DNA of 64,000 bases from Xanthomarina sp035306605 (lineage in GTDB: Bacteria; Bacteroidota; Bacteroidia; Flavobacteriales; Flavobacteriaceae). The stretch lies in the NCBI GenBank assembly GCA_035306605.1, contig DATGNR010000033.1; one strand, written 5' to 3'. How positions within the stretch are numbered: position 1 is the stretch's first letter; each line of letters starts with the position of its first letter. A model generated the notes under the pieces. It saw nothing but the letters and a program-made list of their open reading frames with translations, did no database searches and was not told where the DNA came from. Position numbers and translations under genes: made by a program. Below are positions 1 to 10,061 of the stretch, piece after piece.

Positions 1-85
1 ATCAATATATTTTATTAAAACAAATTAAGATTACGAAATGAATCTAGATTTTTTAAATAACTAATTGTCAATTTCAATAAAATCT

Positions 86-1084
86 TTACAAATTATCCCA
101 AAACTCTGGGTCTTGTTGATCCATATCCAATTGATCATTATAATAAGGATTTTCAAACCAAGAATTATCTTCTCTCTCATGTGATAAATCAAAATCACTT
201 TTATAACCTCCGAAATCACCATTTTTATCTAGGTAAATATCACCTTCACATAAACCTTTTACACTATATATTAAGCTAATAAAGTTTGAAAAGTCACTAT
301 TTGCACTTATTAAATCACTAACTCTCAAACTTATTTCTTTTTTTATTAATTCCTTATATAGGCTTTCAAATTCTTCAGTGTTATCTTCTGATATAAATAG
401 ATCAATAAGTTTATTGTTATTATAATAATTTGAATTTGATTTAATTTCATATCGCATAAACTCATCAAAATTCTTATCAATTCTCCAATTATTTTTTAGT
501 TCCCTAGCACAGCATGCGCTACTAGGATTTAACAATAAAGAATCACATAATTTATCAACACAATCAAAATACCGATTAATTTCTAGTGGACTACCCTCAA
601 AAGTCAAAACATCTAACCTTCCTTGTCTATACTTAATTGGTAAAAGGTTCTTAATTTTAATTGCCTTATCAAAGCATTTATATGCTTCAAAATAATATTC
701 TAGTCTATTATAAATCTTTCCTTGAACATATAGTCCGTATTCATCAACCTGAATATCCAAATACTTTTCTATTGCATCTAATGCTAAATAATGAAATTTT
801 TTATCTGTATAGTTAATGAGTAAAAATGCCTTAACAAAATAATAAGCTGATGGATCATTAAAAGAATAATTCATATCATGAAACAATCTATAGTCCCATT
901 GTCCATGAGATATAATCCATTTATCTTTAATACAATCACATGTTAAACTATTCAGTCCTGCTTTGAAATATTCATAAGCTTTATCAAATGATTTTTTCAA
1001 AGTATGTTTCATCCCTAGCTTAAAATAATTTTTTCCAATTGCTTCAAGGTTATTGCATTTTTCCAAATCTTCTATCATATTCAT
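86..1084 (-). CDS. Hypothetical protein with TPR-like helical repeats
   Basis: I do not recognise this 332-residue protein. It has no signal peptide or membrane segment, so it is probably cytoplasmic. Two stretches look like tetratricopeptide helices: about residues 30-48 (KKSFDKAYEYFKAGLNSL) and about 130-146 (YYFEAYKCFDKAIKI), which suggests a helical scaffold for protein contacts. The C-terminus is acidic and rich in Asp, Glu and Asn. Its ATG directly follows the stop of the 67-aa gene upstream, so the two form one transcription unit. Both lie on the element side of the integrase and tRNA-Asn and are probably cargo of that element. The function is unknown. Confidence 0.6.
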   Translation of the reverse strand: MNMIEDLEKCNNLEAIGKNYFKLGMKHTLKKSFDKAYEYFKAGLNSLTCDCIKDKWIISHGQWDYRLFHDMNYSFNDPSAYYFVKAFLLINYTDKKFHYLALDAIEKYLDIQVDEYGLYVQGKIYNRLEYYFEAYKCFDKAIKIKNLLPIKYRQGRLDVLTFEGSPLEINRYFDCVDKLCDSLLLNPSSACCARELKNNWRIDKNFDEFMRYEIKSNSNYYNNNKLIDLFISEDNTEEFESLYKELIKKEISLRVSDLISANSDFSNFISLIYSVKGLCEGDIYLDKNGDFGGYKSDFDLSHEREDNSWFENPYYNDQLDMDQQDPEFWDNL

Positions 1085-1288
1085 TTATATTTGAAATAAT
1101 GTGATAAATAAAAAATATTCTTCCTTTAAGTAAGCAACCCTGAATACTACTTCACCGATATAGTAACAAGTTCTGACTTTAACTTTTAAATAGTTTGAAA
1201 ACTTCTCTGAACATTGATCATGGTCTTCTTCTGAGTATCCTGCAATACTAATTTCGTTTATAAAACCATACAATATATTATCATTCAT
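1085..1288 (-). CDS. Small hypothetical protein, first gene of a two-gene unit
   Basis: This is a 67-residue protein that I cannot assign. It starts at ATG (complement of 1286-1288) and ends one base before the ATG of the TPR-like gene, so the two are probably co-transcribed and translationally coupled. It has three Cys, an acidic middle (YSEEDHDQCSEKF) and a hydrophobic C-terminus, but no convincing signal peptide. The tight coupling is compatible with a small protein acting with the larger one, but nothing in the sequence shows a function. It could also be the remnant of a longer gene. Confidence 0.45.
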   Translation of the reverse strand: MNDNILYGFINEISIAGYSEEDHDQCSEKFSNYLKVKVRTCYYIGEVVFRVAYLKEEYFLFITLFQI

Positions 1289-1371
1289 GAGAAGTATTTA
1301 ATTATAAAGATAAACATTTTGTAGTATTTTAAGGTTACAGTATTTAATCTTTCATATTGGATTTTTACCTA

Positions 1372-1623
1372 ATGGTACAATTGTCTGATGAAAGATTAGA
1401 AAAATTAAAAACTTCAGTTCCAAAAAAGATAGGAGAAAGAGTTAAAACTTTAAGAAAACAAAAAGGTCTCACTCAAACCCGTCTATCTGAATTAGTTGGA
1501 AAAGACAGGCAATATTTATACAAAATTGAGAAAGGTAAAGTCACACCTAATATTGTAACAATCTCAGCAATCTCAATAGCCTTAGAAATTCCCTTGACTG
1601 AATTTTTTGATATTGAAATTTAA
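1372..1623 (+). CDS. XRE-family helix-turn-helix regulator
   Basis: The product is a small DNA-binding protein of about 83 residues, almost entirely one Cro/C1-type HTH domain. The pattern runs IGERVKTLRKQKGLTQTRLSELVG, with GLTQTRLSELVG as helices 2-3, followed by YLYKIEKGKVTPNI and a leucine- and isoleucine-rich last helix. I chose the ATG at 1372. An in-frame TTG at 1357 would add five residues but has no better context. It is oriented away from the two-gene unit to its left and towards the integrase. Regulators of this size often control excision or cargo genes on mobile elements; that role is inference here. Confidence 0.75.
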   Translation: MVQLSDERLEKLKTSVPKKIGERVKTLRKQKGLTQTRLSELVGKDRQYLYKIEKGKVTPNIVTISAISIALEIPLTEFFDIEI

Positions 1624-1671
1624 AAACAATTGTAATTATAGCTGATAACTTATTTAGTTATTCATCGCTTT

Positions 1672-1721
1672 ATACAATAAGTCTAATTCATATTAAGCCT
1701 CTAAAAAACAACTTATTGTAT
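1672..1721. repeat. 11-bp inverted repeat between regulator and integrase
   Basis: ATACAATAAGT (1672-1682) and its exact complement ACTTATTGTAT (1711-1721) are separated by 28 bases in the gap between the XRE gene and the 3' end of the integrase gene. There is no clear T-run on either side, so it is not an ordinary terminator. It may be a weak terminator, an operator or a recombination accessory site. Confidence 0.4.
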
Positions 1722-1758
1722 CAAATATACAATACTTTATATAAGGATTATTGAGGGA

Positions 1759-1771
1759 AACCGTAACGGTT
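1759..1771. promoter_or_regulatory. 13-bp palindrome AACCGTAACGGTT
   Basis: This is a perfect palindrome around one central A, with 6-bp arms, in the 250-base gap between the XRE regulator and the integrase. It is short but exact. It could be bound by the XRE protein or by an excision factor. No function is shown by the sequence. Confidence 0.35.
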
Positions 1772-1875
1772 AATTATTTATTATTTACTTGACATATTTC
1801 GCCTAAAAAGTTGACAAGTTGGCAAATTGAGAAAACAGGACTAGACAGTAAATTATCCAATCCTGCTATACAAAC

Positions 1876-3084
1876 TCAACCTATGAATTTTTTATTAAGT
1901 CTTATCATCTCCTCACTAATCTTCTTCTGTACAATCTTCCCATAACTATCTTGTGTAATCTTCATACTTGAATGTCCTAAAAGCTCACTAACTATCTCCA
2001 TAGGCACATCATTATATAATAATACGGTAGATGCGAATGTTCTCCTTGCCGTATGAGTTGTTAGTTTCTTATCAATACCAATAATCGTAGATAACTCTTT
2101 TAAATAAGAATTATACTTTTGGTTGCTGATAACTGGGAACACTTTACTATCTGCACTTCTGTATTTTTTAATTAACAATAGAGGTTTGGGAAGTAATGGC
2201 ACAGAAAATGGCTTATTAGTTTTTTCACGTTTCATTTGAATCCATAAATTATCATCAAATCCCTTTAAGATATGACTTTTGTCTAATTTTGATAGCTCAT
2301 TATAAGCTAATCCAGTATAGCAACTAAACACAAAAAGATCTTGTACTACTTGAAGTCTACGTTGAGTAAATACATGTTTCTCAAATTGCTCTAATTCTTC
2401 TGGTGTTAAATAAATAATCTCCTTTTTTACCTGTTTAGATTTATAAAGCATGAACGGATCTTTTTCTAAATAACCTTCTGCCACTGCCATTTTAATAACT
2501 TTTCTAAATCTTTGGATCTTTTTATTGATGGTTATTTGCTTTAATTTTTTCTCTACTTTAAAGTAATATTCTAATTCAGTCAGGAAATTAGCCTCAAGAT
2601 GTTTAAGCTGTATATCATTGGTTTTATATTTCCTTTTTACAAATGTTTTTACATCATCTTTAATATACAGAAACTTGTTCCAAGTTACTAGCTTAATATC
2701 AATCCCTACAAGGGTTTTAAGCCTGTTTAAGTAATGTTTGTAGAACTCAATTACATTGTACTCCTTTTGTATTTTTTCGCCTTTAAATGTCTTGTATATA
2801 TCTTCTGCTGTGAAGGAGTTTTCTTTAACTTGAAGCAATAAAAAAGCCTGAATAAGTTTTGTCTTAATCAGGCTCATTTCATTGTTTATGAAAGTGTTTT
2901 GGTCATTAGGAGGGTGGGCTATTTGCCGTTTACTATCCCAGTCATCAGGTTTAATAAATAATCCTGTGGCAAATTGTTTTCTTTTACTCATAAATGTCAA
3001 TCTACAAAATAATGGAACTAATCCTTTTTTGTTTATTCTGCTTGGTGAAATGACAAATAAAATTTTTAACATATATGTATTCAT
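1876..3084 (-). CDS. Tyrosine recombinase (Bacteroidota-type integrase)
   Basis: This is a site-specific integrase of the mobile element. From N- to C-terminus it has an arm-DNA-binding beta domain (SPSRINKKGLVPLFCRL, FIKPDDWD), a SAM-like core-binding domain, and a catalytic domain with HTARRTFAST (the HxxR motif), GHSSMKITQDSYGKI (second His and the Tyr nucleophile) and a Lys in the preceding beta-hairpin. The usual first catalytic Arg is replaced: the motif reads CYTGLAYNEL, with Ala where most recombinases have Arg. This resembles other Bacteroidota integrases. I start at the ATG at 3084, giving MNTYMLKILFVISPS. A TTG 22 codons upstream lies inside a direct repeat and is unlikely. The 3' end of tRNA-Asn faces this gene about 200 bases away, the usual arrangement for a tRNA-targeted element. 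Confidence 0.88.
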   Translation of the reverse strand: MNTYMLKILFVISPSRINKKGLVPLFCRLTFMSKRKQFATGLFIKPDDWDSKRQIAHPPNDQNTFINNEMSLIKTKLIQAFLLLQVKENSFTAEDIYKTFKGEKIQKEYNVIEFYKHYLNRLKTLVGIDIKLVTWNKFLYIKDDVKTFVKRKYKTNDIQLKHLEANFLTELEYYFKVEKKLKQITINKKIQRFRKVIKMAVAEGYLEKDPFMLYKSKQVKKEIIYLTPEELEQFEKHVFTQRRLQVVQDLFVFSCYTGLAYNELSKLDKSHILKGFDDNLWIQMKREKTNKPFSVPLLPKPLLLIKKYRSADSKVFPVISNQKYNSYLKELSTIIGIDKKLTTHTARRTFASTVLLYNDVPMEIVSELLGHSSMKITQDSYGKIVQKKISEEMIRLNKKFIG

Positions 3085-3119
3085 AATTTTATATTGTATT
3101 GATTTATAGTTATTTAATA

Positions 3120-3150
3120 TGCAACCCAAGAAATTTATGTTGCAACCCAA
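3120..3150. repeat. Direct repeat of TGCAACCCAA upstream of integrase
   Basis: TGCAACCCAA occurs at 3120-3129 and again at 3141-3150, with start positions 21 bp apart (two helical turns). The pair lies just upstream of the integrase start, between it and the tRNA. This is where arm-type integrase binding sites of tyrosine recombinases are expected; the role is inferred. Confidence 0.55.
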
Positions 3151-3202
3151 ATTGTGTGCCTTTTTTTAATGAATTTCATGAAAGGATATAGAAAAGTGTA
3201 AA

Positions 3203-3229
3203 GTGCAGGTAGTGCAAGGAATGCAGTTA
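3203..3229. repeat. Three 9-bp units around TGCA
   Basis: GTGCAGGTA, GTGCAAGGA and ATGCAGTTA follow each other directly, so TGCA recurs with a 9-bp period at 3204, 3213 and 3222. The array lies between the integrase and the tRNA 3' end. It may be a second set of accessory or arm sites, but it is short and imperfect. Confidence 0.4.
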
Positions 3230-3246
3230 TAATGGGGCATAAAACA

Positions 3247-3280
3247 AAAAAAGCCTCTACATTTCTGTAAAGGCTTTGTT
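3247..3280 (-). terminator. Intrinsic terminator of tRNA-Asn
   Basis: AAAGCCT with TAC pairs with GTA and AGGCTTT around the loop ATTTCT, with one mismatch. On the minus strand it is followed by seven T, a G and four more T. It lies just after the tRNA 3' end in the direction of its transcription. Confidence 0.7.
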
Positions 3281-3287
3281 TAACTTG

Positions 3288-3361
3288 CTCCTCCTCTTGG
3301 GCTCGAACCAAGGACCCTCTGATTAACAGTCAGATGCTCTAACCAACTGAGCTAAGGAGGA
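3288..3361 (-). tRNA. tRNA-Asn (anticodon GTT)
   Basis: This is a 74-base cloverleaf on the minus strand. The acceptor arms are TCCTCCT and AGGAGGA, the D stem is GCTC/GAGC, the anticodon stem is TCTGA/TCAGA around loop CTGTTAA (anticodon GTT), and the T stem is CTTGG/CCAAG around TTCGAGC. The discriminator base is G. CCA is not encoded (CAA follows), as is usual in this phylum. Its 3' end faces the integrase, so it is the likely attachment site of the element. Confidence 0.95.
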
Positions 3362-3459
3362 GTGTTGTTGTCTTTTTAAGTCTTTTTTCTGACTTCCACA
3401 TTTTCTATTTCATCTGCTTTGGCAGTTTCTTAGTCATGTGTTTTTTGCGTTAGCGAGTG

Positions 3460-3467
3460 CAAATATA
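3460..3467 (-). promoter_or_regulatory. Possible -7 element (TATATTTG) upstream of tRNA-Asn
   Basis: On the minus strand TATATTTG matches the Bacteroidota -7 consensus TAnnTTTG and lies about 100 bases upstream of the tRNA 5' end. It is the best match in the gap, but I do not see a clear -33 TTG. Confidence 0.3.
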
Positions 3468-3506
3468 TATTAAAATTTAGTTATTGCAAACAAATTTTAA
3501 AAAAAA

Positions 3507-4850
3507 TTAATTAAAAATTGCTTTAAAGATATCATTCCCGTTTGCAAACAAAACTAAAGTAATTAATAACACGAATCCTACCAATTGTGCGTACTCTAAA
3601 AACTTGTCGCTAGGCTTTCTCCCTGAGACCATTTCATACAATAAAAACATTACATGTCCACCATCTAATGCTGGAATTGGCAATAGGTTTAAAAAACCTA
3701 ACATAATAGATAAAAAGGCTGTAATGCTCCAAAATACTTGCCAGCTCCAATAGTTTGGAAATATATCGTAAATAGCTTTAAATCCACCTACACCCTTATA
3801 AGCACCTGTACTTGGAGTGAAAATAGCCTTAACCTGTTTTATATACGAACTCAATTTATCTTTAGACTTTACAAATCCAATTGGAATAGCTTCTAAGAAA
3901 CCGTATTTTTGAGTTTCAAATTTATAATAACCCAATCTCTCAAGGTTATCTAATGTAATCCCTCCGTAAACAACACCAATTTTCCCTTCGTTGCTAATAC
4001 TTAATGGGATTTGTAATTTTTCTTGATCTCTAACAATTGTAGCTTCCACTTCTTGTCCTTTAAAAGTTTCAAGAGCCGGAATTACCTCATCTATATATTT
4101 TGTTGGTTGTCCATTAAAGGCTGTAATGATATCGCCTTTCATAATTCCACTTCCTTTATTAAAAGATGAATCTGGAACATCGGCAACTACAAATGGCATT
4201 CTTAAATCTATAAATGATTTCTCTTTAGAATCTATTAATTGCGCTAAAAAATCTTCTGGCAAGGTGATGGTTTCTTGTTGTCCACCTCTTTCAATAACAA
4301 CACTTTTTCCGAATAACACTTTTTCAGAAATCTGTGAAAAACGGTCTATCTTTTCACCATCTACGGAAATAATTTTATCGCCTGTTAAAAGTCCTGCTTT
4401 CTGTGCTACCGTACTTTCTATTAAAAGTCCATCCGTAATATTTTCATTTGGAAGAATTTTATCGCCATAATACCAACTCATTCCTATATATATAAGAATG
4501 GCTAATACAAAATTTACAGTAACTCCACCTAACATAATAATTAAACGTTGCCAAGCTGGTTTTGAACGGAATTCCCAAGGCTGTGGTGGTAGGGCCATTT
4601 GTTCTTTATCCATGCTTTCGTCTATCATTCCTGATATTTTAACATAGCCTCCAAGTGGCAACCAACCTATTCCGTATACTGTATCTCCAATTTTCTTTTT
4701 GAATAATGAAAACTTGACATCGAAAAACAAATAAAATTTTTCAACTCTAGTTTTAAAAAGTTTGGCAGGAACAAAATGCCCTAATTCGTGCAAAACAATT
4801 AATAAGGAAAGACTCAATAAGAATTGAGATATTTTTATAAAAAACTCCAT
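3507..4850 (-). CDS. rseP: RIP metalloprotease RseP (site-2 protease)
   Basis: This is an intramembrane zinc protease of 447 residues in the inner membrane. It cleaves membrane-bound anti-sigma factors after a first cut and may also clear signal peptide remnants. The zinc motif HELGH is at residues 21-25 in the first membrane helix. Two PDZ-like regions follow (around AGLLTGDKIISVDG and GIMKGDIITAFNGQ). NLLPIPALDGGH near residue 395 carries the third zinc-ligand motif (LDG) in the later membrane helix. Length and order match the family. A -7-like TACTTTTG lies about 30 bases upstream of the ATG. It may be relevant that an ECF sigma/anti-sigma pair occurs elsewhere in this window (58471-60620), though a direct link is not shown. 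Confidence 0.93.
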   Translation of the reverse strand: MEFFIKISQFLLSLSLLIVLHELGHFVPAKLFKTRVEKFYLFFDVKFSLFKKKIGDTVYGIGWLPLGGYVKISGMIDESMDKEQMALPPQPWEFRSKPAWQRLIIMLGGVTVNFVLAILIYIGMSWYYGDKILPNENITDGLLIESTVAQKAGLLTGDKIISVDGEKIDRFSQISEKVLFGKSVVIERGGQQETITLPEDFLAQLIDSKEKSFIDLRMPFVVADVPDSSFNKGSGIMKGDIITAFNGQPTKYIDEVIPALETFKGQEVEATIVRDQEKLQIPLSISNEGKIGVVYGGITLDNLERLGYYKFETQKYGFLEAIPIGFVKSKDKLSSYIKQVKAIFTPSTGAYKGVGGFKAIYDIFPNYWSWQVFWSITAFLSIMLGFLNLLPIPALDGGHVMFLLYEMVSGRKPSDKFLEYAQLVGFVLLITLVLFANGNDIFKAIFN

Positions 4851-4880
4851 GTATCTTTTTCTCTAGTATAAATTAATCTG

Positions 4881-4888
4881 CAAAAGTA
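4881..4888 (-). promoter_or_regulatory. Putative -7 element for rseP
   Basis: The complement reads TACTTTTG, a full match to TAnnTTTG, 30 bases upstream of the rseP ATG. No TTG is visible at the -33 distance, so this rests on the -7 element alone. Confidence 0.4.
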
Positions 4889-4929
4889 GTGTTTTAACAG
4901 CATTTAGAAAACATTTACTTAGCTATTAC

Positions 4930-6867
<1,938 letters not shown>

Positions 6868-6916
6868 AGTTATATATTTAAGATGTTAAATTTACCGAAA
6901 AAACACTTATCTGTCG

Positions 6917-6924
6917 TATTTTTG
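6917..6924 (+). promoter_or_regulatory. Putative -7 element for the SCO gene
   Basis: TATTTTTG fits TAnnTTTG and lies 36 bases upstream of the SCO ATG. No clear -33 TTG is visible. Confidence 0.4.
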
Positions 6925-6960
6925 CAAATAAATCTCCCAAAAAATTCAAATTAAATAGAA

Positions 6961-7632
6961 ATGCTCTCATTTTTTAAAGATTATAAATACTTCGCTATTG
7001 TATTTGCTTGTCTATGTTTGATTATAATTACCATAATCTATAATATATTCGATGTATACAAACCTTTACCTATTTATCAACCAGCCATGGTTAACACTGA
7101 AATGGTAGATAGTACGATTCAATACAAAAAGAAATATCACAAAATTGCCGATTTCAGCCTGATTAACCAAAATGGCGAAACCATAACGGCAGACTCATAC
7201 AAGGATAAAATATATGTTGCCGATTTCTTTTTTACAACCTGCCAAACTATTTGCCCGATTATGACCGATCACATGGTTCTAATTCAAAAAGAAATTAAGG
7301 ACGATCAGGATGTTATGCTACTCTCGCATACAGTTACTCCAGATATTGACAGTGTAGCACAACTCAAAAAATACGCCCTAGAAAAAGGAGTTATTGATGC
7401 TAAATGGAACTTAGTGACTGGAAATAAAAAAGAAATTTACGAATTAGCAAGGAAAAGCTACTTAGCCGTGAAAACAGATGGCCTTGGAGATGCATACGAT
7501 ATGATCCATACCGAAAACTTCATGTTAATTGACAAAAAACGTCAAATTAGAGGGTATTATGACGGTACCAACCCTGAAGATATTTCTAGATTACTTGAGG
7601 AGATTGCAATCTTAAAAGAAGAATATAAGTAG
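6961..7632 (+). CDS. SCO1/SenC family protein
   Basis: This is a thioredoxin-fold copper-binding protein, known in the family for delivering copper to the CuA site of cytochrome oxidase or for thiol redox work. It has one N-terminal membrane anchor (about residues 10-28, FAIVFACLCLIIITIIY), which puts the domain on the outside of the inner membrane. The copper ligands are Cys94 and Cys98 in TTCQTICPIM and His183 in MIHTENF. The last part, LIDKKRQIRGYYDGT, is typical. Length 223 fits the family. It stands alone between the M1 peptidase and feoA, so its oxidase partner is not nearby. Confidence 0.9.
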   Translation: MLSFFKDYKYFAIVFACLCLIIITIIYNIFDVYKPLPIYQPAMVNTEMVDSTIQYKKKYHKIADFSLINQNGETITADSYKDKIYVADFFFTTCQTICPIMTDHMVLIQKEIKDDQDVMLLSHTVTPDIDSVAQLKKYALEKGVIDAKWNLVTGNKKEIYELARKSYLAVKTDGLGDAYDMIHTENFMLIDKKRQIRGYYDGTNPEDISRLLEEIAILKEEYK

Positions 7633-7671
7633 TTTTATAGGTTACAATTTTTTTAGAGAAAATTTTTATTC

Positions 7672-7679
7672 TACTTTTG
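7672..7679 (+). promoter_or_regulatory. Putative -7 element of the feo operon
   Basis: TACTTTTG, a full match to TAnnTTTG, lies 26 bases before the TTG start of feoA. Single TTTAGA (7652-7657) and TCTAAA (7695-7700) half-sites flank it, resembling the arms of the DtxR-type palindrome at 11399, but they are 37 bases apart and not a proper palindrome. Confidence 0.45.
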
Positions 7680-7705
7680 CTTCTTTAAAATCAATCTAAA
7701 TAAGC

Positions 7706-7939
7706 TTGCAAGTTACACTAGCACATCTAAAAAAAGGAGAGAAAGCCATTATAACTGATGTTTCTTCCATTTATATTCCTTTAAAGCTCCTCGAAATGGG
7801 TTGTTTACCAGGGAACGAAGTCGAGCTTCTTCAAGTGGCTCCATTTTCAGATCCTCTGTACCTTAATATAAACGGAACACATTTGGCTATAAGAAAAGAA
7901 ACTGCCATGCATGTTTTAATAGAAATCTGTAATGAGTAA
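7706..7939 (+). CDS. feoA: FeoA, ferrous iron transport accessory protein
   Basis: This is a 77-residue SH3-like protein of the cytoplasm that supports ferrous iron uptake by FeoB. The family pattern is clear: TLAHLKKGEKAIITDV, then LLEMGCLPGNEVELLQVAPF and LAIRKETAMHVLIE. The start is TTG at 7706. The frame has a TAA at 7697-7699, no ATG lies between, and the next Met would remove the first strands, so TTG is the only good start. It overlaps feoB by 8 bases, implying coupled translation. A -7 element TACTTTTG is just upstream. Confidence 0.92.
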   Translation: MQVTLAHLKKGEKAIITDVSSIYIPLKLLEMGCLPGNEVELLQVAPFSDPLYLNINGTHLAIRKETAMHVLIEICNE

Positions 7940-10031
7940 GCAACTAAACGTAGCCCTAATAGGAAACCCAAATACTGGAAAAACTTCAGTTTTTAACGCC
8001 CTAACAGGCATGAACCAAAAGGTTGGAAACTATCCAGGAATTACCGTAGAAAAGAAAGAAGGAATCTGCAAACTCCCTCGTGGTGTAAAAGCTCACGTTA
8101 TAGATTTACCTGGAACTTATAGTCTAAACGCATCTTCATTAGACGAAAATGTGGTTATTGAGTTGTTATTAAACAAAAACGACAAAGATTTCCCAGATGT
8201 AGCTGTGGTAATTAGCGACGTTGAGAATTTAAAAAGAAACCTACTTTTATTCACCCAAATAAAAGACTTAGAAATACCTGTTATTCTTGCTATAAACATG
8301 GCGGATAGAATGAAATACAAAGGTATTTCGTTAGATATTCCTTATTTAGAAAAGCAGCTTAACACTAAGATTGCTCTAATAAGCACCAGAAAAAATGAGG
8401 GTATTGACAAGTTGAAAGAATTGATTTTTAACTACAGAGAGTTATCTGTTTCACCTTGTTTAAATGCTTCCGAAATTGACAAAAAATATTTTGAAGATCT
8501 ACAAAAAGCATTTCCAAACCAATTATTATACAAACTTTGGTTGGTAATTACACAGGATGTTAACTTTGGAAAAACAGATAGAAATGACTTTGATTTGGTG
8601 GCAGATTTTAAAACAAAATCAAAAGCCGATTTAAAACGATTACAGCAAAAAGAAACTGTAAAACGTTACCAATTTATAAACCATGTTCTTAAAAAAGGAC
8701 AAACCATAGATCTGAGTACAGCTAAGGATTTACGTATAAAATTAGATAGAATATTAACTCACAAAGTTTGGGGTTATGCTATTTTTATCCTTATACTTTT
8801 ACTTATTTTCCAAGCCATTTACGACTGGTCTGAGATTCCTATGAATTTTATTGATGCTAGCTTTGCCTCTCTAAGCGATTGGACAAAAAATGCGTTACCA
8901 GCCGGTACCTTCACCAATTTATTAGCCGAAGGAATTATTCCAGGACTTGGAGGGATAGTTATTTTTATTCCACAAATTGCTTTCCTTTTCTTATTTATTT
9001 CTGTCTTGGAGGAGAGCGGTTATATGAGTCGTGTGGTCTTTTTAATGGACCGCGGTATGAGACGTTTTGGACTAAGTGGAAAAAGTGTTGTACCCTTGGT
9101 TTCAGGAACAGCATGTGCCATTCCAGCTATTATGGCCACAAGAAACATTGAAAGTTGGAAAGAACGTTTAATCACTATTTTAGTTACTCCATTTACTACC
9201 TGTTCCGCACGGCTACCGGTTTACTTAATTATTATCTCGTTGGTTATTCCTGATGGTCGTTTTCTAGGATTAAGTTATCAGGCTTTAACTTTAATGTTAC
9301 TTTATTTAATTGGTTTTGGAGCTGCTTTAATATCAGCTATGATATTAAATAAAATATTGAAAATTAAAAGCAAATCTTTTTTTGTAGTAGAAATGCCCAA
9401 CTACAAATTGCCATTAATTAAAAACGTGTTTTTAACTGTAGTTGAAAAAACAAAGTCCTTTGTATTTGGAGCTGGAAAAATAATTCTAGCCATTTCTATA
9501 GTACTGTGGTTCCTGGCGTCTTATGGTCCTGGAGAAGAATTTAATAATGCAGAAGAACTTATAACCGAAAGATTCGCAGATCAAAATTTATCAGAAGCAG
9601 AACTTGATAACGAAATAGCCTCTCAAAAACTAGAGTATTCCTTTATTGGATTAACAGGTCGTGCCATAGAACCTGTAATTAGACCTTTAGGATACGATTG
9701 GAAAATAGGGATAGCTTTAATTAGCTCGTTTGCTGCTAGAGAAGTATTTGTTGGAACTTTAGCCACTATTTACAGTGTTGGCAGCGATGAGGAAGAAACC
9801 ATTAAAAACAGAATGGCTGGAGAAGTAAACCCTATTCTAGGTGGCCCCTTATTTAATTTTGCCTCAGGAATTTCTTTATTGCTATTCTACGCCTTTGCTA
9901 TGCAATGTATGAGTACACTCGCTATTGTAAAACGAGAAACTAACAGTTGGAAATGGCCTGTTTTACAATTGGTTTTAATGACCCTTTTCGCCTATATAGT
10001 TGCATTAATTGCCTACCAATTATTAATTTAA
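7932..10031 (+). CDS. feoB: FeoB, ferrous iron transporter
   Basis: This is a 699-residue inner-membrane Fe(II) importer with a cytoplasmic G-protein domain. The G1 motif GNPNTGKT is at residues 11-18, DLPGTYSL is G3 and NMAD is G4. After a helical GDI-like region, membrane segments begin near residue 280, with the two Gate regions (GLGGIVIFIPQIAFLF; SGTACAIPAIMATR; and the later FAAREVFVGTLA). Length and order are normal. It follows feoA with an 8-base overlap and precedes a small Cys-rich membrane protein gene. A DtxR-type regulator gene lies about 1.3 kb downstream. Confidence 0.95.
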   Translation: MSKQLNVALIGNPNTGKTSVFNALTGMNQKVGNYPGITVEKKEGICKLPRGVKAHVIDLPGTYSLNASSLDENVVIELLLNKNDKDFPDVAVVISDVENLKRNLLLFTQIKDLEIPVILAINMADRMKYKGISLDIPYLEKQLNTKIALISTRKNEGIDKLKELIFNYRELSVSPCLNASEIDKKYFEDLQKAFPNQLLYKLWLVITQDVNFGKTDRNDFDLVADFKTKSKADLKRLQQKETVKRYQFINHVLKKGQTIDLSTAKDLRIKLDRILTHKVWGYAIFILILLLIFQAIYDWSEIPMNFIDASFASLSDWTKNALPAGTFTNLLAEGIIPGLGGIVIFIPQIAFLFLFISVLEESGYMSRVVFLMDRGMRRFGLSGKSVVPLVSGTACAIPAIMATRNIESWKERLITILVTPFTTCSARLPVYLIIISLVIPDGRFLGLSYQALTLMLLYLIGFGAALISAMILNKILKIKSKSFFVVEMPNYKLPLIKNVFLTVVEKTKSFVFGAGKIILAISIVLWFLASYGPGEEFNNAEELITERFADQNLSEAELDNEIASQKLEYSFIGLTGRAIEPVIRPLGYDWKIGIALISSFAAREVFVGTLATIYSVGSDEEETIKNRMAGEVNPILGGPLFNFASGISLLLFYAFAMQCMSTLAIVKRETNSWKWPVLQLVLMTLFAYIVALIAYQLLI

Positions 10032-10061
10032 GGTTTTAATAAACATTACGACTAAAACATT

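Noticed and set aside
3405..3437. A 10-codon frame on the minus strand upstream of tRNA-Asn (MTKKLPKQMK).
   Set aside because: Too short to separate from chance, and no ribosome site or conservation evidence.
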